From Streptomyces rhizoryzae (lineage in GTDB: Bacteria > Actinomycetota > Actinomycetes > Streptomycetales > Streptomycetaceae): DNA of 51,582 bases. This document shows positions 46,868 through 51,582 of this stretch, piece by piece. The DNA lies in the NCBI RefSeq assembly GCF_023155275.1, contig NZ_JALMUV010000053.1, positions 1 to 51,582 of the forward strand. Reading direction: 5' to 3'. The notes under the pieces are model-generated. The model saw nothing but the letters and a program-made list of their open reading frames with translations. It was not told where the DNA came from and searched no databases. Position 1 is the first letter of the stretch, and each line of letters begins with the position of its first letter. The position numbers and the translations under genes are program-made.

Positions 46868-47515
46868 ATGCCGCCTGTACCCGCCGACCCCACCGTGGTG
46901 CACCCCATGCCCGACCAGCCGCGGGTGGTACTGCTCAAGCCGCTGGTCACCTCGCCGCTGATCGAGGTCGGCGAGTTCTCGTACTACGACGATCCCGAGG
47001 ACCCGACCGCCTTCGAGACCCGCAACGTGCTCTACCACTACGGGCCGGAAAGGCTCGTCATCGGGAAGTTCTGCGCGCTGGGCGAGGGCGTGCGGTTCAT
47101 CATGAACGGCGCCAACCACCGGATGGACGGCCCCTCGACGTTCCCGTTCCCCATCATGGGCGGGTCCTGGAGCGAGCACTTCGACCTCATCACCGGCCTG
47201 GCCGGGCGGGGGGACACCGTGCTCGGCCATGATGTCTGGCTCGGCTACCGGGCCATGGTGATGCCCGGCGTCCGCATCGGCCACGGCGCGATCGTCGCCT
47301 CCGGCTCCGTCGTCGTGGACGACGTCCCCGACTACGGCATCGTCGGCGGCAACCCCGCCCGCCTCATCCGCCGCCGCTACAGCGACGCGGACATCGAGCG
47401 GCTGCTGGCCGTGGCCTGGTGGGACTGGCCGCTCCAGCACCTCACCGCACACGTCCGCACCGTGATGTCCGGCAGCATCGACGACCTGGAGCACGCGGCG
47501 GCCCTGCTGCCGTGA
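46868..47515 (+). CDS. CatB/Vat-type hexapeptide-repeat O-acetyltransferase
   Basis: A 215-residue xenobiotic-acetyltransferase-type left-handed beta-helix protein. The opening is LIEVGEFSYYDDPEDP. FETRNVLYHYGPERLVIGKFCALGEGVRFIMNGANHRMDG contains the active-site histidine. The hexapeptide coils follow (TVLGHDVWLGYRAMVMPGVRIGHGAIVASGSVVVDDVPDYGIVGGNPARLI). It transfers acetyl from acetyl-CoA to a hydroxyl; chloramphenicol or streptogramin A are targets in well-known relatives, but many members have other substrates. GAAAGGA precedes the ATG. It lies 76 bases behind the monooxygenase pseudogene and may be read from the TetR-controlled promoter. Confidence 0.88.
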   Translation: MPPVPADPTVVHPMPDQPRVVLLKPLVTSPLIEVGEFSYYDDPEDPTAFETRNVLYHYGPERLVIGKFCALGEGVRFIMNGANHRMDGPSTFPFPIMGGSWSEHFDLITGLAGRGDTVLGHDVWLGYRAMVMPGVRIGHGAIVASGSVVVDDVPDYGIVGGNPARLIRRRYSDADIERLLAVAWWDWPLQHLTAHVRTVMSGSIDDLEHAAALLP

Positions 47516-47519
47516 CCCC

Positions 47520-47747
47520 CGCGCGAGCAGCGCCGGCGGCGGCTACGTCGCCTCCGAGCGCATCGACGGCACGCTCGACGGCCGCCGGGGCACCTTCGTC
47601 ATCCAGCACTGGGGGCTGGCCGACGGAGCCGACCGGAGCAGCGAAGGACGTATCGTCCCGCACTCGGGAACGGGAGGACTCAGCGGGATAGCCGGTCGCG
47701 CGATGGAGCGCGAGTTCCAAGTCCTCACGCTGGTCCACACGTGGTGA
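47520..47747 (+). pseudogene. DUF3224 protein, N-terminally truncated
   Basis: A start-less frame reads GGGYVASERIDGTLDGRRGTFVIQHWGLADGADR, then GRIVPHSGTGGLSGIAGRA, and stops at 47745-47747. These blocks match the C-terminal half of DUF3224 beta-barrel proteins (ER-x-x-G-x-LDGR-x-G-x-F-x-[VL]QH, V-P-x-SGTG-x-L-x-G). The N-terminal about 60 residues are absent; the stop of the acetyltransferase gene lies immediately before it. Confidence 0.65.
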
Positions 47748-47948
47748 GGTGAGGCCGGTCGTCGGGTCCCGGCTCGCCGGGGCCCGCGCCGTCTCCCGGG
47801 CCACACCCGATGTCCGACTGGTGCCCCGCGGCGCGCCGGGAGGACGCCGGCCCGGCCCCGGCCCGGCGTGTGCCGTACCCGCCCGTCCGGCGGCGGAACG
47901 CGACCGCTCGGGCGGCCCGGCGGCGGGCGACCGCCGGGCGGCAGGCGG

Positions 47949-49538
47949 TCAGTGCCGGTGCCAGGGGTGCCGCAGGCGGATCCAGATGTCGCGGGCGCGC
48001 CGGCCGGCCTCGGTACGGCTGCGGGCGACCAGCCGGTGGGCCTGCTCCTCGGTCTCCACCATCGGGCCGGAGCCCCGCAGCGGTTTGCCGGCCGTCTCGT
48101 GCAGGAAGAGCGTCGAGACGAAGCCGATCACGCCGGCCGCCATCAGGTAGTACGCGGGCACCATCCGGCTGCCGGTCAGCTGCACCAGTCCCGAGGCGAA
48201 CAGCGGCGTGGTGCCGCCGAAGAGCGATACCGAGATGTTGAAGGCGATGGACAGCGCGCCGTAGCGCAATCGGGTCGGGAAGAGCGCCGGGAGGGTGGAG
48301 GCGGAGGTGCCGGCGAAGCACACCAGCAGCAGTCCCAGGATCAGGCAGCCGAAGGCCGGCAGCAGGATGCCGCCGGCCCGGATGAGGAGGAACGCCGGGA
48401 CGGCGAGCGCGATCAGGGCGATGCTGCCGGCCATGAAGACGGGGCGGCGGCCCCAGCGGTCGGAGGTGCGGCCGACGGTGGTGATGGTCAGCACCACCAC
48501 GATCATGGTGCCGAGGACGAGCAGCTGGGCGGTCAGCGGGTCCTGGCCGAGCGTCTCGGTCATGTAGGTGGGCAGGTAGGAGGTCACCATGTAGTTGGTG
48601 ACGTTGTAGAGCAGCACCAGGCCCATGCAGATCAGCACCGCCTGCCAGTGCCGGGTGAAGATCTCCTTCAGCCGGCCGTGGCCGGACTGGCGGGCGGTCT
48701 CCACCGGGTCCTCGCCGCCCGCGGCGACGGAGTCCTCCGCTTCCTGGTGGGCCTGTTCGGCCTCCCGTTGGAAGGCCGGGGTCTCCTCCAGCCGCATCCG
48801 CATGTAGAGGCCGATCAGCCCGAGCGGTCCGGCGACGAGGAAGGGCAGCCGCCAGCCCCAGGACACCAGCCCGTCCTCACCGAGCACCCCGGTCAGCGCG
48901 GTGACCAGCCCGGAACCGAGCGAATAGCCGACGAAGGTGCCGAAGTCGAGCCAGCTGCCGAGGAATCCGCGGCGTTTGTCGGGGGCGTATTCGGCGATAT
49001 AGGTGGTGGCACCGGCATATTCACCGCCGGTGGAGAATCCCTGCACCAGCCGGCAGATCAGCAGCAGAATCGGAGCGGCGAAGCCGACGGCGTGATAAGT
49101 CGGCAGGAATCCGACGGCGAAGGTGCTGATCGCCATCATGATCATGGTGGCGGCCAGCACCCGCTGCCGCCCGATCCGGTCGCCGAGCGGCCCGAACACC
49201 ATGCCGCCCAGCGGCCGGACGACGAAGGCCGCGGCGAAGGTGGCGAATGCGGAGACCACTTGGGCGCCGGACGAGCTGGCCGGGAAGAACACCTTCCCCA
49301 AGGTGCCCGCCAGATAGGCGTAGACGCCGAAGTCGAACCATTCCATGGTGTTGCCGAGCGCGGCCGCCGACACCGCCCGGCGCACCGCGGGCCGGTCGGT
49401 GACCGTGATGTCCGCGGCGCTCAGCTGCTGTTTCCGGCGGCGCAGCAGAATACGCAGCAGGCGATCGGTCTCGGCGCTTCGTCCGCCGGAAACGCTCCGG
49501 TCCCGGCGCCGGTTCGGAGGATTGCGGCGGGCGCTCAT
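47949..49538 (-). CDS. ProP-type MFS proton symporter
   Basis: A 529-residue member of the metabolite:H+ symporter family (ProP, KgtP, ShiA). The N-terminus is basic, then GNTMEWFDFGVYAYLAGTLGKVFFP marks helix 1. The loop 2-3 motif is GGMVFGPLGDRIGRQRVL, and RLVQGFSTGGEYAGATTYIAEYAPDKRRG is the family signature; about 12 helices in total. A roughly 40-residue Glu/Ala-rich loop (about 265-305) separates the halves. Likely uptake of an organic acid, proline or betaine. The gap before its ATG is AT-rich and should hold the promoter. It is well separated from its neighbours. Confidence 0.88.
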   Translation of the reverse strand: MSARRNPPNRRRDRSVSGGRSAETDRLLRILLRRRKQQLSAADITVTDRPAVRRAVSAAALGNTMEWFDFGVYAYLAGTLGKVFFPASSSGAQVVSAFATFAAAFVVRPLGGMVFGPLGDRIGRQRVLAATMIMMAISTFAVGFLPTYHAVGFAAPILLLICRLVQGFSTGGEYAGATTYIAEYAPDKRRGFLGSWLDFGTFVGYSLGSGLVTALTGVLGEDGLVSWGWRLPFLVAGPLGLIGLYMRMRLEETPAFQREAEQAHQEAEDSVAAGGEDPVETARQSGHGRLKEIFTRHWQAVLICMGLVLLYNVTNYMVTSYLPTYMTETLGQDPLTAQLLVLGTMIVVVLTITTVGRTSDRWGRRPVFMAGSIALIALAVPAFLLIRAGGILLPAFGCLILGLLLVCFAGTSASTLPALFPTRLRYGALSIAFNISVSLFGGTTPLFASGLVQLTGSRMVPAYYLMAAGVIGFVSTLFLHETAGKPLRGSGPMVETEEQAHRLVARSRTEAGRRARDIWIRLRHPWHRH

Positions 49539-49689
49539 TTCATCCCGCCACGGAGCGGAATTAGGTACCTCATATGCGCCATTATTTCCCCGGCCGCAGC
49601 GGGGAGGGAGCAGACCCCCCGCGGCCGCGTGTCGGGTCGCGCCGGCGGCCGGAGCCCGGGCCGGCGGCCGGCCCGGGCGGTGCCGCGGT

Positions 49690-50388
49690 TCAGGCGTGCT
49701 TCGACGAGACGAGGTGGGCGAAGGCGACCACGTTGGCCACGTAGTCCTTGGCCTTGCGGTCGTAGGCGCCACCGCAGGTGATCAGCCGGAGCTGGGCGTC
49801 GGGCGTATCGGCGTAGACCCGGTCGTTGGGGAAGTTCGCCTTGCTGAACGTCTCCACCGAGTCGATCTTGAACGTGGCGACGAGGCCGTCCTCACGGGTG
49901 ATCTCCACCGTGCTGCCGGGCTTGAGGGTCTCCAGTTGCAGGAAGACCGCGGGCCCGGTCTTGGTGTCGACGTGCCCCGCGACGATCGCGGCACCGCGTT
50001 CGCCCGGTGCGGCGCCGTCCTTGAACCAGCCGACGAGGTTGGTGTCGGCGGCCGGGGGCGGGTTGAGCTGCCCGGTGGGGCCCAGGGTGAGCTGGGTGAA
50101 CGGCGCGTCCACGGCGATTTCCGGGATCGTCAGCCGCTTCGGCGCGGACCGGGGCAGAGCCAGGTCCGCGATGCGCGCGCCGGCCCGGTGCGGGGCGGAG
50201 GCGGCGACCGCGGGACGGGACTGCGGGCTGGCGTCCGCCGAGGTGTCGACGGAGTTGTAGACGAGGAAGGCACCCAGCAGAAAGGCTCCCGCGGCCCAGA
50301 TCAGGCCGCGCCCGGCGGGGCGGGCCGCGGCGGCTGCCGTGGGCGGGTCGGGGTCGGGATTCGGCTGGGGCGGCTGCTGGGCGGTCAT
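49690..50388 (-). CDS. class F sortase
   Basis: A 232-residue membrane-anchored transpeptidase: a Pro-rich cytoplasmic start, one membrane helix (about 28-44), then the sortase barrel. Catalytic residues are H139 in VAGHVDT, C205 in RLITCGG and R211 in YDRKAKDY. The block SVETFSKANFPNDRVYADTPDAQLRLITCGG is typical of actinobacterial class E/F enzymes. It lies directly behind the gene for a secreted repeat protein, which is the obvious candidate substrate although that protein lacks an LPxTG motif. Confidence 0.9.
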   Translation of the reverse strand: MTAQQPPQPNPDPDPPTAAAAARPAGRGLIWAAGAFLLGAFLVYNSVDTSADASPQSRPAVAASAPHRAGARIADLALPRSAPKRLTIPEIAVDAPFTQLTLGPTGQLNPPPAADTNLVGWFKDGAAPGERGAAIVAGHVDTKTGPAVFLQLETLKPGSTVEITREDGLVATFKIDSVETFSKANFPNDRVYADTPDAQLRLITCGGAYDRKAKDYVANVVAFAHLVSSKHA

Positions 50389-50460
50389 GGGGGGCCTTTC
50401 GTGAGCGGGCGGGGCGAGGCGCGGAGGGCGCGCGGCGCCGGGCGGCGGAGCCGCAATCGC

Positions 50461-50493
50461 CGCGGCCACCGTCCGGCGAGGACGGTGGCCGCG
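50461..50493. terminator. 14-bp stem hairpin between the surface-protein and sortase genes
   Basis: 50461-50474 pairs perfectly with 50480-50493 around a 5-base loop, 34 bases beyond the end of the repeat-protein gene. It may terminate or attenuate read-through into the sortase gene, giving more surface protein than enzyme. Confidence 0.65.
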
Positions 50494-50526
50494 ACTGCAC
50501 ATCGACCTCCGGAGGGGGCAGCCTTA

Positions 50527-51321
50527 TCAGGCCGCGGTGCCCGACGTGTTGCGGCGACGCAGCATGTAGGCACCGGCGCCCAGACCACCGAGCATCAGGA
50601 CCGAGCCGGCGGCCAGGCCGCTGCCGGACATCGCCGTCCCGCCGCCACCGGTGTGGACACCGCCGTGCGGGCGACGGCCCCAGTGGTCGTGGTCACCGCG
50701 GCCGTGGTCGCGGTCACCGTAACCGCCGTGGTCGCGGTCGCCGTAGCCACCGTGGTCGCGGTCGCCGCCGTGGTCGCGGTCGCCGCCGTGGTCGCGGTCA
50801 CCGCCGTGGTCGCGGTCCCGGTCCCGGTCCCGGCCGTGGTCACGGTCGCGGTCCCGGTCACGGCCGTGGTCACGGTCCCGGTCACGGCCGCGGCCGTGGT
50901 CGTCGCCGTAGCCGCCGCCCTGGTCCCAGTCCCCGGTCACGGTCATGGCCAGCGCGCCACCACCGGTGTGCACACCGCCGTGCGGCATGCGGTGGTGGTC
51001 CCGGCCGTGGTCGTGGTCCCGGCCGTGGTCGTGATCCCGGCCGTGGTCGTGATCCCGGCCGTGGTCGTGATCCCGGCCGTGGTCGTGGTCCCGGTCACGG
51101 TCGCGGTCCCGGCCGTGGTCGTGGTCGCGGTCCCGGTCACGGTCGCGGCCGTGGTCACGGTCGCCTCTGCCGTGGTCGTGGTCGTGGTCGTTACCGGTGA
51201 CAGCAGTACCGCTGCCCGAGGTGATGTCCTCGGCCAGGCCCATGGCGTACGCCGCGGGCGCAGAGATGGTGAGCGCCGCCGTGATGGCGGCTGAAGCGAG
51301 CAGAGTGCGGGCAGTGCGCAT
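50527..51321 (-). CDS. secreted Asp/His/Gly/Arg-repeat protein with C-terminal membrane anchor
   Basis: A 264-residue protein. Signal peptide 1-26 ends AYA. Residues 44-110 and 136-216 consist of D/H/G/R repeats (HDHGRD, DRDRDRDHG, DRDHGG). Each repeat tract is followed by a PHGGVHTGGG motif (113-122 and 218-227). A hydrophobic helix (about 236-254) and an RRR tail finish it, like a sortase sorting signal but without LPxTG. Related Streptomyces proteins, as I recall, also carry repeated PHGGVHTGGG motifs next to a class F sortase. The many histidines and aspartates could bind divalent metals. Start ATG 51321 after GAAAGGA. Confidence 0.8.
   Translation of the reverse strand: MRTARTLLASAAITAALTISAPAAYAMGLAEDITSGSGTAVTGNDHDHDHGRGDRDHGRDRDRDRDHDHGRDRDRDRDHDHGRDHDHGRDHDHGRDHDHGRDHDHGRDHHRMPHGGVHTGGGALAMTVTGDWDQGGGYGDDHGRGRDRDRDHGRDRDRDRDHGRDRDRDRDHGGDRDHGGDRDHGGDRDHGGYGDRDHGGYGDRDHGRGDHDHWGRRPHGGVHTGGGGTAMSGSGLAAGSVLMLGGLGAGAYMLRRRNTSGTAA
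50690..51190. repeat. tandem DNA repeats in the surface-protein gene
   Basis: Two repeat tracts. About 51000-51100 is an 18-bp unit (GTGGTCGTGATCCCGGCC and close variants) repeated five to six times, encoding HDHGRD. About 50710-50900 mixes 12-bp and shorter GTGGTCGCGGTC-type units. They are separated by the first PHGGVHTGGG region. The near-identity of units suggests recent expansion by slippage and likely length variation between strains. Confidence 0.75.
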
Positions 51322-51582
51322 GGAGACATGTTCCTTTCGGCGCGACTGCGAAGGCTGACACTTCGTCGGCGCATCGGATCGCAGTGGCGACGTGATCACC
51401 GTCAGCCGGAATCGGGCGCGGCACCACCGGAGAACGCCGCATTCGGGGGACAACGTCGGCTCTTCGGGTGGCGGGGAACGACGTATTCACCCGTTGGACG
51501 GCGGATGGCTCCGGCGTGTCGTCATCAAGGTGGGCTAGAGGCCGGATAAGGGGGGCCGCGGAGGGGGTGGCGCGGGGGGTGG

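Noticed and set aside
50690..51190. CRISPR array
   Set aside because: The repeats are contiguous, in frame and without unique spacers; they encode amino-acid repeats.
50643..51200. Long plus-strand valine/alanine/threonine repeat frame and a minus-strand Thr/Ala repeat frame
   Set aside because: They are shadows of the D/H/G/R repeat gene in other frames; only the minus-strand frame with signal peptide and C-terminal anchor makes a sensible protein.

Overview
The window looks like a chromosomal segment of a high-GC actinomycete, most likely Streptomyces or a close relative. Third codon positions are very GC-rich, and GTG/TTG starts and 4-base stop/start overlaps are frequent. Actinobacterial markers are present: an actinomycete-type bL37 miniprotein, a class F sortase with a histidine-rich surface protein, a mycothiol-type maleylpyruvate isomerase fold protein, an ECF41 sigma factor and a GlxA-type regulator. 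No rRNA, tRNA, CRISPR array, insertion sequence or phage gene was recognised. The mix of exporters, regulators, a biosynthetic operon and decayed genes suggests an accessory region.

Layout. 1-7.4 kb: a cupin protein, a DinB-like protein, a coupled trio (small protein, sigma-70-like factor, Sel1-like/IclR-type regulator), a lipocalin-like hypothetical protein, and a secreted beta-propeller protein ending in LysM. 7.7-15.3 kb (minus strand): a tightly coupled six-gene operon with an HMGL/isopropylmalate-synthase-like enzyme, a heme-oxygenase-like diiron oxidase (HDO, SznF/UndA superfamily), a flavoprotein, two ATP-grasp ligases and an MFS exporter. It reads as a compact biosynthetic cluster for a small peptide-like metabolite, and I cannot match it to a known product. 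15.7-22.4 kb: an ECF41 sigma factor divergent from an internally deleted FMN reductase and an NTF2-like protein, then an MFS transporter, a GlxA regulator divergent from an HSL-type esterase, and a nucleotidyltransferase.

22.4-33.9 kb is a coherent collagen/4-hydroxyproline utilisation island. It holds a GntR repressor, a ketoglutarate-semialdehyde dehydrogenase, a hydroxyproline 2-epimerase, a DapA-family deaminase, a three-part D-hydroxyproline dehydrogenase, an aminopeptidase P and a secreted M9 collagenase. Together these would take collagen to peptides, free hydroxyproline and then 2-oxoglutarate. Three copies of a 15-bp palindrome (consensus about RCAATKTCACATTGY) lie upstream of gntR, the FAD dehydrogenase gene and the peptidase/collagenase pair. 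At the collagenase promoter the palindrome sits in the spacer between -35 and -10.

34-51.6 kb: a small beta protein, a VOC protein, dihydrolipoyl dehydrogenase, a double-MerR TioE-type regulator followed by a GntA/YqcI-type N-hydroxylase, a MarR-MFS operon whose exporter carries three carboxypeptidase-regulatory-like domains, bL37, agmatine deiminase, a stand-alone hemC, a TetR gene beside the wreck of an FAD monooxygenase gene, a CatB-type acetyltransferase, a DUF3224 remnant, a ProP-type symporter, and a sortase/surface-protein pair with extensive Asp-His-Gly-Arg tandem repeats. Several perfect long hairpins act as probable terminators.
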